8,673 bases of DNA from GCA-003244245 sp046262495 (GCA_046262495.1 JBHEMR010000062.1:1-8673), one strand, 5' to 3'. Counted from the stretch's first letter, positions 1 through 6,541 are shown. The notes: generated by a model not told the origin, from the sequence alone. Numbers and translations are program-made.

Positions 1-515
1 CGTGCCATCCGCAGGGTGACCCGGCGCTCGATATCGTCGTCGGACGGGCGTGGGTGCCCGAGTTCGATGACGCCACGCGCGACGTCTCGGGTCTGGAGCA
101 GACCGGGTATCAGCTGGGGTTGATAGGTGCGGATGACCGAACTGGCCTGCTCTAAGCCGAGGTAGATCTCAAACCAGCTCGCCACGATGTCGCTGTACTG
201 ATGCCACCAGCCGGGCACGTTGGCCCGCCGAACCAGGGTCAGGAACGCCCGGCGTTCCTGCTCATCGGTAACCCCGTAGAGGCTCAGCAGGTCGGCCACG
301 TCGCGATCTCGGAAGCCGACCCGACCCAGCTCCATGCGGCTGATCTTGGCGTGGGACGCCCGGATCGCGTGCCCGGCCGCAGCGGCCGTGATTCCGTGCG
401 CTTCACGCAGCCGACGCAGTTGAGTGCCCAACACGATACGCAGCGCGGTCGGCCCCGGCGATCGCGCCGCAACGGCCGCACCGCTCGGATCCTCACTCCA
501 CCGAGGCGTGCTCAC
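1..515 (-). CDS. XRE-family regulator with DUF5753 region, C-terminus cut off by window edge
   Basis: Reading the minus strand from a GTG at 515 gives 171 codons that run off the left edge. Residues about 27-82 form an XRE-type helix-turn-helix: an LRRLREAHGIT helix, then RASHAKISRMELGR as recognition helix, then a segment ending DLLSLYGV. From about residue 100 the sequence (PGWWHQYSDI..., WFEIYLGLEQ, the YQPQLIPGLLQT motif) is typical of the DUF5753 region of actinobacterial regulators. In this family the N-terminus binds DNA and the C-terminal part is thought to sense a ligand or partner; a small DUF397 protein often follows, and that position would lie outside the window. The GTG start has an AGGGA ribosome-binding site 5 bases upstream. 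An in-frame ATG at 557 would add 14 residues but has no such site. The gene lies 78 bases downstream of the DUF4352-like gene on the same strand, so co-transcription is possible. The target and signal are unknown. Confidence 0.88.
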   Translation of the reverse strand, partial: MSTPRWSEDPSGAAVAARSPGPTALRIVLGTQLRRLREAHGITAAAAGHAIRASHAKISRMELGRVGFRDRDVADLLSLYGVTDEQERRAFLTLVRRANVPGWWHQYSDIVASWFEIYLGLEQASSVIRTYQPQLIPGLLQTRDVARGVIELGHPRPSDDDIERRVTLRMA

Positions 516-552
516 GATTTCCCTACGGTTGAAGAGCACTATGGACGCTTTC

Positions 553-581
553 ACCATAGACGGGTAGATCGGGCTGCGTAA
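553..581 (-). promoter_or_regulatory. possible promoter of the XRE gene
   Basis: On the minus strand a TATGGT hexamer (553-558) fits the mycobacterial TANNNT -10 pattern, with a weak -35 candidate TTACGC (576-581) 17 bases upstream. It would give a short leader ending at the GTG at 515, and it would exclude the upstream ATG at 557 as start. The -35 match is poor, so this is only a candidate; the gene could also be read through from the DUF4352-like gene. Confidence 0.25.
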
Positions 582-593
582 GACCCAGCGAAG

Positions 594-1205
594 TTAAACT
601 CGACCGCTGAACACGGCGACGCCGTTCGGGGTGTTCGCGGTCAAGCTGAACTGGCCGGAGCCGCCGACGAACACCTTGGTCAGCGTCACTGAGGTGTGCG
701 CGACGATCGGAGACCGGTACATCCAGTCTCCCTCGGCGGACTCGGGCACCGTCGCGTGGTTGAGTTTCCCGACGAAGGAAGTCGACACCGGGTTCCAGTT
801 CCGCTCGCCGTTATTGGTCAGGGTCACCGGTACCAAAATCACCGGCTCACCAGTCTCCATCGAGGTGCCCACTGTGGGCGCCCCGGCTACGATCGTGTTC
901 CCATCGCTGGCGGTCCACAGCTGATCGAAGGCCATCGTGGTGCCACTGGGAGTCGCCGCTACGGCCGGTGGCGCGGTCACCGGTGGCGCGCTAGCGAGGT
1001 GCGTGGTGGTGCCGGTCACGCCGACGCGCTGGGTGGCGCCCTTTACCGCGGCCAGCGCGGCGATTCCTAACCAGGTCGCGTACACCACAAGCCCGAACGC
1101 GACCAGCAGGCCGAGCGCGAAGCTCACCACGCCGAAGTGGTTCGTTGGCCGCAAGCGACGCGGTTGCGGGCCACAGAAGCGGTATGGCGACGCAGATGCG
1201 GACAC
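594..1205 (-). CDS. single-pass membrane protein with DUF4352-like extracytoplasmic domain
   Basis: A 203-residue protein on the minus strand. The first 23 residues are polar and Arg-rich. A hydrophobic stretch at about 24-54 can form one transmembrane helix or an uncleaved signal anchor. Residues about 57-90 are a low-complexity Thr/Ala/Pro/Val linker. Residues about 91-203 look like a beta-rich immunoglobulin-like domain: a VILVPVTLTNNGE strand with the hydrophobic-alternating-then-TNNGE pattern seen in DUF4352 and MPT63-like proteins, followed by short beta segments. No lipobox Cys is visible. The expected topology is N-in with the domain outside the membrane. The GTG start at 1205 has a strong GGAGG site (1210-1214) 4 bases upstream. 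The protein is encoded upstream of and on the same strand as the XRE regulator, suggesting but not proving a shared role. The exact function is unknown; the DUF4352 assignment is from sequence pattern alone. Confidence 0.8.
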   Translation of the reverse strand: MSASASPYRFCGPQPRRLRPTNHFGVVSFALGLLVAFGLVVYATWLGIAALAAVKGATQRVGVTGTTTHLASAPPVTAPPAVAATPSGTTMAFDQLWTASDGNTIVAGAPTVGTSMETGEPVILVPVTLTNNGERNWNPVSTSFVGKLNHATVPESAEGDWMYRSPIVAHTSVTLTKVFVGGSGQFSLTANTPNGVAVFSGRV

Positions 1206-1256
1206 GAAGCCTCCAGGAGTGTGCGGAACAGCGTGCCGCGACCGACCCCACGCCGG

Positions 1257-1328
1257 TGACCACTGGTAGCAGTCATCCTAGTTTTCGTTCCTAGAGCCCA
1301 GTTCGTTAACAACCCGAACGAGTGGTCA
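1257..1328. promoter_or_regulatory. divergent intergenic region with spaced inverted repeats
   Basis: The 257-base gap (1206-1462) between the DUF4352-like gene and moaA holds no gene. Within it, TGACCACT (1257-1264) is repeated in inverse as AGTGGTCA (1321-1328). Between them lies a second dyad, GTTCG (1301-1305) with CGAAC (1315-1319), around a GTTAAC palindrome (1305-1310). These could be operator half-sites for a divergently acting regulator. A minus-strand TAGGAT at 1275-1280 is a plausible -10 for the DUF4352-like gene, without a clear -35. An 8-bp inverted repeat in a gap this long can occur by chance, so support is weak. Confidence 0.25.
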
Positions 1329-1437
1329 GCTACATGGAGTAGCGTGAAATAAGCCGAGATCCGGATGCGTTCGACTGTTGGTGAACCAGCGCGGGCGCGC
1401 CGACGAAGGAGAACAAAGGGCGCACCGGAGTAATGTG

Positions 1438-1466
1438 ATGGAATGGATGGCATGAAGATGGCATGA
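1438..1466 (+). promoter_or_regulatory. stacked mini-ORFs at the moaA translation start
   Basis: The only ribosome-binding-site-like sequence at good distance from a start codon is CGGAG (1426-1430), placed before an ATG at 1438 that opens a 5-codon reading frame (MEWMA) ending at 1455. A second frame from the ATG at 1443 encodes MDGMKMA and stops at 1464-1466, so its TGA overlaps the moaA ATG (1463) as ATGA. moaA itself has no clear ribosome-binding site. This layout suggests that moaA translation could depend on a short leader by coupling or reinitiation. An AAGGAG at 1406-1411 has no start codon behind it. Confidence 0.35.
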
Positions 1467-1468
1467 AG
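1447..1468 (+). repeat. perfect 11-bp tandem duplication over the moaA start codon
   Basis: ATGGCATGAAG occurs twice without a gap (1447-1457 and 1458-1468). The second copy contains the moaA ATG at 1463. Each copy contains two ATGs and one ATGA overlap, so gain or loss of one unit (11 bp, not a multiple of 3) would change which upstream frame leads into moaA. Confidence 0.9.
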
Positions 1469-2476
1469 ACTGTGAGCGATCAGCTGGGGCGCGGTGTGCG
1501 GGACCTGCGGATCTCGGTTACCGATCGGTGTAACTTCCGCTGCTGTTACTGCATGCCTCGTGACGTTTTCGGTACCGGCTTTGCGTTCATGGATTCTTCG
1601 GAACTGCTGTCGTTTGAAGAGATCGTTCGGGTGACGAAGGTCTTCGCTGGCCTGGGTGTTGAAAAACTGCGACTGACCGGCGGGGAACCGTTGCTCCGAC
1701 ACGGCATCGAGGCGCTTGTCGAGCAGCTGGCCGGCATCGACGGCGTCGATGACGTGGCCATGACTACCAACGGCTCACTGCTGGCGAAGAAAGCGCGCTC
1801 GCTGCGCGATGCCGGGCTGTCCCGGGTGACCGTCAGCCTGGATTCCCTTGACGCCCAGACGTTTCGGACCATGAGCGACGTGAAGATCCCCGTCTCCCGG
1901 GTGCTGGAGGGCATCGCCGCCGCCGCTGATGCCGGACTGACCCCAGTGAAGATCAACGCGGTAGTCAAACGTGGACTCAACGCCGGCAAAGGCATCCTCG
2001 ACCTCGCCGCCTTCGGGCGGGAACACGGCTACATCGTGCGCTTTATCGAGTTCATGGACGTCGGCGCCACCAACGGCTGGCGGATGGACGACGTCGTCTC
2101 GGCGGCGGCGATTGTCGGGGCCGTCAACGGCGAGTGGCCGATCGAGCCGGTGGATCCGGCCTACGTCGGCGAGGTGGCCGCTCGGTACCGTTACCTCGAC
2201 GGCGCGGGTGAGGTCGGCGTGATCACTTCGATCAGTCAGCCGTTCTGCGGCACCTGCACTCGGGCGCGCCTGTCAGCCAAGGGCGAGTTGTACACCTGCC
2301 TGTTCGCCGGCCTGGGCCACGACCTCCGGACACCGCTGCGCGACGGAACCAGTGATGACGAGATCGAAAAGCACATCACCAGTATCTGGAAGGGCCGAAC
2401 CGATCGTTACTCAGCCCAGCGCACCACCGCAACGCTAGGGCTTCCCAAGGTCGAGATGAGCTATATAGGGGGTTGA
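1463..2476 (+). CDS. moaA: GTP 3',8-cyclase (molybdenum cofactor biosynthesis protein A)
   Basis: A radical-SAM enzyme of 337 residues, normal for the family, that converts GTP to 3',8-cyclo-7,8-dihydro-GTP, the first step of molybdopterin synthesis, in the cytoplasm. The SAM-cluster motif is C23-x3-C27-x2-C30 in SVTDRCNFRCCYCMP. The LRLTGGEPLLR motif and the SLDSLD motif follow. The second iron-sulphur cluster site is C262-x2-C265-x13-C279. The C-terminus ends in Gly-Gly, which MoaA needs for activity. All key residues are present, so it should be functional. The first residues (VSDQLGRGVRDLRIS) align with the usual MoaA start, so the ATG at 1463 or a GTG at 1472 are the only sensible starts; an in-frame stop lies at 1436. 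No moaB, moaC, moaD or moaE lies in the window, so it is an orphan copy here. The first part of the gene has lower GC (about 48-58% per 60 bases) than the neighbouring genes, a possible sign of transfer. Confidence 0.95.
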   Translation: MKTVSDQLGRGVRDLRISVTDRCNFRCCYCMPRDVFGTGFAFMDSSELLSFEEIVRVTKVFAGLGVEKLRLTGGEPLLRHGIEALVEQLAGIDGVDDVAMTTNGSLLAKKARSLRDAGLSRVTVSLDSLDAQTFRTMSDVKIPVSRVLEGIAAAADAGLTPVKINAVVKRGLNAGKGILDLAAFGREHGYIVRFIEFMDVGATNGWRMDDVVSAAAIVGAVNGEWPIEPVDPAYVGEVAARYRYLDGAGEVGVITSISQPFCGTCTRARLSAKGELYTCLFAGLGHDLRTPLRDGTSDDEIEKHITSIWKGRTDRYSAQRTTATLGLPKVEMSYIGG

Positions 2477-2497
2477 CGCCTATTGCGAGCGGCTCCG

Positions 2498-3571
2498 CTA
2501 GTCGGCGGCAAGCCGTCGCTCATATCGCCACTCACGCGCTGCTTGCAGCATTATCTCGTTTTCGTTCGAGTCGCCGATAGTGACGCGGACGCCGTCGCCG
2601 GAGAACGGGCGGATGACGACCTTGTGCTCGAGGCAGTGTTTGTTGAAGGCCGTGGTTTGCTCGCCCAAGGGCAGCCAGACGAAGTTGGCCTGCGAAGACG
2701 GCACGGGATAACCCATCGCGATCAGCTCGGTCCGGACCCGGTCCCGTTCGGCGGCCACGCTCCGGCAGCGGGCCAGCATCTCATCCTCGACGTCGAGGCT
2801 CGACAGGGCGGCAAGCTGGGCTAACGAGTTGACGCTGAACGGCACGGACACCTTGTGCAATGCCGTGGCGACCGGCTCAGGCGCCGCGCAGTACCCCACC
2901 CGCAGTCCGGCCAGCCCGTAAGCCTTGGAGAACGTTCGCAACACCACCAGGTTGTCTCGCCGCCGGTAGAGATCCATGCCGTCAGGCACCGCGGGATCGG
3001 TGACGAATTCGTGGTAGGCCTCGTCCAGGGCAACCAGCACGCCGTCGGGTACCGCGTCGAGGAACGCGACCAGCTCGTCGCGTCGCACGGCCGTGCCGGT
3101 CGGATTGTTGGGATTGCACACGAAGATCAACCGGGTTGCTGGAGTGATCGCGTCGAGCATCCCCGTCAGGTCATGGGTGTGGTTACAGCGCAGGGGTACC
3201 GTGCACTGCCGGGCTCCGACGATCTGGGTGATGATCGGGTACGCCTCGAAGGAGCGCCACGCGAAAAGCACCTCATCGGTCGGTGCGCAGGTGGCCTGCA
3301 CCAACTGCTGGCACAGCGCCACGGATCCGGCTCCGACGGCGAGGTGAGACGGTGGCACGTTCAACCGGACCGCCAACCGATCCACCAGCGCAGGCGCCCC
3401 GAGGCTCGGGTAACGATTGACCCCCGCGGCGGCGTCTCGGATCGCTGCGACGACGCTAGGCAACGGGCCCGCGGAGACCTCGTTGCTGGCGAGCTTTACC
3501 GCTCCCGGGATGCTGCGACCAGGGACGTACGCGGGCAACGACTCCAGGTCAGCCCTGGTGTGGGCGGTCAT
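2498..3571 (-). CDS. pat: aromatic amino acid aminotransferase / histidinol-phosphate aminotransferase family (Pat/HisC2 type)
   Basis: A fold-type I PLP aminotransferase of 357 residues, close in length to mycobacterial Pat (Rv3772). The visible signatures are KLASNE near residue 26, the GxGSV phosphate-binding turn near 80, FVCNPNNPTGT (150-160), the LDEAYHEF segment with the PLP-contacting Asp183 and Tyr186, and TFSKAYGLAGLRVGY with the Schiff-base Lys216. QANFVWLPLG and VVIRPF with the carboxylate-binding Arg lie near the C-terminus. Pat enzymes transaminate aromatic keto acids, and relatives act on histidinol phosphate; which substrate this one prefers cannot be read from sequence. No other his gene is adjacent, which favours Pat over biosynthetic HisC. 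The ATG start has a perfect AGGAGG site (3576-3581) 4 bases upstream. It converges on moaA with a 21-base gap and diverges from the hydrolase gene. From memory it differs at many positions from Rv3772, so it may be a paralogue. Confidence 0.88.
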   Translation of the reverse strand: MTAHTRADLESLPAYVPGRSIPGAVKLASNEVSAGPLPSVVAAIRDAAAGVNRYPSLGAPALVDRLAVRLNVPPSHLAVGAGSVALCQQLVQATCAPTDEVLFAWRSFEAYPIITQIVGARQCTVPLRCNHTHDLTGMLDAITPATRLIFVCNPNNPTGTAVRRDELVAFLDAVPDGVLVALDEAYHEFVTDPAVPDGMDLYRRRDNLVVLRTFSKAYGLAGLRVGYCAAPEPVATALHKVSVPFSVNSLAQLAALSSLDVEDEMLARCRSVAAERDRVRTELIAMGYPVPSSQANFVWLPLGEQTTAFNKHCLEHKVVIRPFSGDGVRVTIGDSNENEIMLQAAREWRYERRLAAD

Positions 3572-3671
3572 CGAGCCTCCTGCTCGCGGCGCGCGGCCAG
3601 CGGATCGGGCGAGCGCCCAACCTCACCGTAACCGGTAGCAGGGAGGCCGTCGTCGCTGCCGGCCGACACAG

Positions 3672-3761
3672 CCGGTCACCCGGGTCCGTTGGCCTGGTTC
3701 AGTCGATGAGGTGATCTTCGGAGCCAACGCTGCTGAGCGGGTAAGATGCCCGGTCACCCGG
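3672..3761. repeat. 12-bp direct repeat in the pat / hydrolase divergent promoter region
   Basis: CCGGTCACCCGG occurs at 3672-3683 and again, identically, at 3750-3761, start points 78 bases apart. Each copy has a CCGG-N4-CCGG dyad layout. The second copy begins 2 bases after the -10 candidate at 3742-3747, where a bound protein would block initiation. The arrangement fits a two-site operator with looping, but no cognate regulator is in the window. The rest of the 3572-3789 gap shows no gene. Confidence 0.45.
3742..3747 (+). promoter_or_regulatory. -10 element for the hydrolase-acetoacetyl-CoA synthetase run
   Basis: TAAGAT is a good match to the mycobacterial -10 consensus. A -35 candidate TTCGGA (3717-3722) sits 19 bases upstream and is weak. 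Initiation would be near 3754, about 35 bases before the ATG at 3790 and inside the second copy of the CCGGTCACCCGG repeat. Confidence 0.4.
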
Positions 3762-3789
3762 TGTTCGCTATCGACGAGTGGGGCGCGGC

Positions 3790-4470
3790 ATGACGCAACG
3801 CAGCCTTGAACAGATCCCGCTCTGCGACGGCACTGGGCTTCAGCTGACGGTCGCTACCCCGGAATCCGCAGTCCGCGGCGGCATCATCGTCGAGCCTGAC
3901 GTCCGCGGCGTCACCGATGACGTCTGGCAGCTCGCCGCTGGCCTGGCCGGCGAGGGCTGGCTGGCCGTGATCCCGCATCTGTTCCACCGCGACCGTATCG
4001 ACGAGCTGCCCGCCGACGGGGCCACCGTCCGGCGCCATCTCGAGTGGTTGACCGAGGAGTACATCCACGCCGATACCGACGCCGCCTTGCGCTGGTTGGC
4101 GCAGCGCCGCGTGGCTGCAGACCAAATGGGGGTAGTGGGCTTCGGTCTGGGTGGTGCCATTGCGCTGATCGTCGCCACCCGACGGGTTCTTGGTGCGGCG
4201 GTGACTATCGGCGGGATCGGGGTAGCGGAGCCGGTGGTCGCGGGTTTGCCCGCGCTGGTCGACGTTGCCGCCGAGCTGCGCTGCCCCTGGCTGGGTATTT
4301 ACGGTCAGGATGGTGCCGTGCCCGAGGCGGAGGTGAACAAACTGCGGGATGCCGCCCACTCCGCCCACGTCGCCACCGACCTGGTGCACTGCTGCTTCCA
4401 CACCGATCAGTCCGTCGCCCCGGAGGCCTGGGGTCGCACCCTGAACTGGTTCGGCTCTCACCTGCGCTAG
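3790..4470 (+). CDS. dienelactone hydrolase family protein, nucleophile replaced
   Basis: A 226-residue alpha/beta-hydrolase-fold protein, matching the length of dienelactone hydrolases (about 230-240). The order of elements fits the family: GGIIVEPDVRG near the N-terminus (family Glu region), AGEGWLAVIPHLFHRD, the nucleophile elbow VGFGLGGAIA, LGIYGQDGAVPE with the likely catalytic Asp174, and a His-rich HCCFHTDQ segment (His200, His204) near the C-terminus. At the elbow the residue that should be Cys or Ser is Gly119, so the classical Cys-His-Asp triad is incomplete. It may be inactive, may use another residue, or may bind rather than hydrolyse. A GTG at 3778 would add 4 residues; the ATG at 3790 is preferred because the conserved part begins after it, but neither start has a strong ribosome-binding site. 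It lies 27 bases before the acetoacetyl-CoA synthetase, probably in one operon. Confidence 0.85.
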   Translation: MTQRSLEQIPLCDGTGLQLTVATPESAVRGGIIVEPDVRGVTDDVWQLAAGLAGEGWLAVIPHLFHRDRIDELPADGATVRRHLEWLTEEYIHADTDAALRWLAQRRVAADQMGVVGFGLGGAIALIVATRRVLGAAVTIGGIGVAEPVVAGLPALVDVAAELRCPWLGIYGQDGAVPEAEVNKLRDAAHSAHVATDLVHCCFHTDQSVAPEAWGRTLNWFGSHLR

Positions 4471-4481
4471 CGTGCTTGTGA

Positions 4482-4491
4482 GTGGTACCAC
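4482..4491. promoter_or_regulatory. 10-bp palindrome before the acetoacetyl-CoA synthetase start
   Basis: GTGGTACCAC is a perfect palindrome in the 27-base gap between the hydrolase stop and the synthetase ATG, ending 6 bases before that ATG and covering the position where a ribosome-binding site would be. It could be an operator or an RNA element, or chance. No proper Shine-Dalgarno sequence is present here, so the synthetase may be translated by coupling with the gene upstream. Confidence 0.3.
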
Positions 4492-4497
4492 GAGAAC

Positions 4498-6462
4498 ATG
4501 AGCGAGCCCCAGATCCTCTGGCTGCCCGATCCGGACGTCGTCGCCAGGTCCCAAATGGCGGCGTTTCGTAGCTGGTTGGCGGCGCAGCGGGGCGTCATCG
4601 TGGCTGACTTCGATGCGCTGTGGCGCTGGTCGGTGGCCGACCTGGCGGGGTTCTGGGGGGCGCTCGCCGATTTCGCCGCCGTCCGGTTCCATGCCACGCC
4701 ACAGCGGGTGCTCACCGACGAGTCGATGCCCGGGACACGGTGGTTTCCAGGCGCGACGCTGAACTACGCCGAGCACGCGCTGGCTCCCGGGCCCGGCAAG
4801 AGTGACAACGACCTGGCGGTGATCTTCCGTCGCGAGGACGGTGCTCGAGATGACCTGAGCTTTGGATTGTTGCGCCAGCAGGTGGCCGCGGCGCGCTCGG
4901 CGCTGGCGTCGCTGGGTGTCCGCCAGGGGGACCGGGTGGTCGCGCTGGTGCCGAATTCGCCGGACACCCTGGTGGCCTTCCTCGCTACCGTCAGCCTTGG
5001 CGCCATCTGGTCGTCGTGCTCGCCGGACTTCGGCACCCGGGCGATCACTGACCGGTTCACCCAGCTCGCGCCCACCGTGCTGATCGCCGTCGATGGGTAC
5101 CTCTACGGCGGCAAACGTTTCCACATCCGGTCCACGGTGGACGCGCTGCGCGATCAGCTGCCATCGCTGCGCGCCACGGTGCTGGTGCCCTACTTGGAAT
5201 CCCGCGCGACGCTGGATGCCACCGTGCGCTGGGACGATCTGCTCGCCGCGCACTCCGACGCTGCGCTGGCATTCGAGGCGGTGGGCTTCGAGCATCCGCT
5301 GTGGGTGCTCTACTCCTCGGGCACTACCGGGCTGCCCAAGGGCATCGTGCACGGTCACGGCGGCATCGTCCTGGAGCACCTCAAGGCGCTGGCGCTGCAC
5401 GCCGATCTCGGGCCAGGCCAGCGGTTCTTCTGGTTCACCACCACCGGCTGGATGATGTGGAATTACCTGATCAGCGGGCTGCTGGCGGGTGCAACGATCG
5501 TGCTCTACGACGGCAGCCCCGGGCACCCCGACCTCGACACACTGTGGCGGCTGGCAGCGGAGGAACGGGTGAGTTATTTCGGCACATCCGCACCGTTCAT
5601 CCAGTCCTGTCGCAAGGCCGGCTTGCGTCCTGGTGCCGAGCTGGATCTCACCGTGCTGCGAGCGGTGGGCTCGACGGGTGCCCCGCTGCCCGCGGCGGGT
5701 TTCCGCTGGATCGCCTCGGAGATCGGCTCCGGCGTGCAAGTCTGTTCGGTGTCCGGGGGCACTGATCTGTGCACGGCCTTCCTGTGTGCCGCCCCGGATG
5801 TGCCGGTATGGGAGGGCGAGATTTCCTGCCGCGCGCTGGGGGCCGCGGTGGTAGCCCTCGACGAGGCCGGCCGGGAGGTGATCGACGACGTGGGTGAACT
5901 GGTGATCACCAAGCCGATGCCGTCGATGCCGGTGTGCTTCTGGAACGATCCGGACGGCACCCGCCTGCACGAGGCGTACTTCGAGCTGTATCCCAGGCTC
6001 TGGCGGCACGGCGACTGGATCAAGATCACCCCTCGAGGTTCGTCGGTGATCTACGGTCGGTCCGACGCCACGCTCAATCGCGGTGGTGTGCGGATGGGCA
6101 CCGCGGAGTTCTACGCGGTGGTCGAGGGCGCCGACGAAGTGCTCGACTCGCTGGTCATCGACACTTCAGGCGTTGGCGCTGACCATGGTGAGCTGCTGTG
6201 CTTTGTGGTGCTGGCGGCCGGGGTGTCGCTGGGTGACGTCGAGCCGCGGTTGCGTGCGGCGCTGCGCAGTGGTCTGTCGCCCCGGCATGTGCCCAACCGG
6301 TTCATCGTGATCGACGAGGTGCCCCGCACCCTCAACGGCAAGAAATGCGAGGTGCCGGTAAAGAAGATCCTTGCCGGCATGGACCCGGCGCGCGCGGTGA
6401 GCTCCGACGCGCTGCGTAACCCCGAATCGCTGCGCCCATTTGCGGCGTTGCGTGATCCGTGA
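4498..6462 (+). CDS. acetoacetyl-CoA synthetase (acetoacetate--CoA ligase)
   Basis: An adenylate-forming ligase of 654 residues, the usual length for bacterial acetoacetyl-CoA synthetase, which makes acetoacetyl-CoA from acetoacetate, ATP and CoA in the cytoplasm. The WFPGATLNYAEHAL segment near residue 80 is typical of the acetyl/acetoacetyl-CoA synthetase N-terminal domain. The ATP-binding motif LYSSGTTGLPKG is at 271-282. TTGWMMWNYLISGLL follows, then GGTDLCTAF (420-428), which lines the acyl pocket and in this subfamily reads GGTD rather than the WQTE of acetyl-CoA synthetase. The core motif GDW is at 505-507, YGRSDATLNRGGVR at 519-532, and the C-terminal LNGKK carries the catalytic Lys615. 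All motifs are intact. The neighbours suggest a role in using ketone bodies or salvaging acetoacetate, for example into lipid or polyhydroxybutyrate pathways; that is inference. It is preceded at 27 bases by the hydrolase and followed at 97 bases by the MurA-type gene. Confidence 0.93.
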   Translation: MSEPQILWLPDPDVVARSQMAAFRSWLAAQRGVIVADFDALWRWSVADLAGFWGALADFAAVRFHATPQRVLTDESMPGTRWFPGATLNYAEHALAPGPGKSDNDLAVIFRREDGARDDLSFGLLRQQVAAARSALASLGVRQGDRVVALVPNSPDTLVAFLATVSLGAIWSSCSPDFGTRAITDRFTQLAPTVLIAVDGYLYGGKRFHIRSTVDALRDQLPSLRATVLVPYLESRATLDATVRWDDLLAAHSDAALAFEAVGFEHPLWVLYSSGTTGLPKGIVHGHGGIVLEHLKALALHADLGPGQRFFWFTTTGWMMWNYLISGLLAGATIVLYDGSPGHPDLDTLWRLAAEERVSYFGTSAPFIQSCRKAGLRPGAELDLTVLRAVGSTGAPLPAAGFRWIASEIGSGVQVCSVSGGTDLCTAFLCAAPDVPVWEGEISCRALGAAVVALDEAGREVIDDVGELVITKPMPSMPVCFWNDPDGTRLHEAYFELYPRLWRHGDWIKITPRGSSVIYGRSDATLNRGGVRMGTAEFYAVVEGADEVLDSLVIDTSGVGADHGELLCFVVLAAGVSLGDVEPRLRAALRSGLSPRHVPNRFIVIDEVPRTLNGKKCEVPVKKILAGMDPARAVSSDALRNPESLRPFAALRDP

Positions 6463-6475
6463 TTGCGTGGGCTCA

Positions 6476-6485
6476 CGAGATCTCG
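6476..6485. promoter_or_regulatory. 10-bp palindrome after the acetoacetyl-CoA synthetase gene
   Basis: CGAGATCTCG is a perfect palindrome 13 bases after the synthetase stop, directly followed by CCGG-N4-CCGG (6486-6497), which has the same layout as the repeat at 3672 and 3750 but a different centre. Possible operator for the MurA-type gene; weak evidence. Confidence 0.25.
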
Positions 6486-6500
6486 CCGGACAACCGGATC

Positions 6501-6515
6501 GACGCGCGGCGCGTC
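6501..6515 (+). terminator. GC hairpin between acetoacetyl-CoA synthetase and MurA-type gene
   Basis: GACGCG (6501-6506) pairs with CGCGTC (6510-6515) around a 3-base loop CGG. No U-run follows. In actinobacteria such short hairpins without a U-tail can act as terminators or attenuators, but it could equally be a processing site in an operon message. Confidence 0.3.
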
Positions 6516-6541
6516 TAAGAAGTCGGACCTGACATCCACCC

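Noticed and set aside
1206..1462. A molybdenum cofactor riboswitch upstream of moaA
   Set aside because: I could not trace the conserved multi-stem architecture in this region; only short dyads are present.
1124..1702. Minus-strand open frame across the moaA start and the intergenic region
   Set aside because: It overlaps the conserved radical-SAM motif of moaA and the start of the DUF4352-like gene, and shows no domain or ribosome-binding site.
2477..2497. A bidirectional terminator between convergent moaA and pat
   Set aside because: Only a very short GAGC/GCTC dyad (2488-2496) is visible in the 21-base gap, too weak to call.
3754..6009. A 751-codon open frame on the minus strand antisense to the hydrolase and acetoacetyl-CoA synthetase genes
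   Set aside because: It is a by-product of strong third-position GC bias in the sense genes; its product is low-complexity (rich in Arg, Gly, His, Gln) with no recognisable domain, while the sense strand carries complete family motifs.
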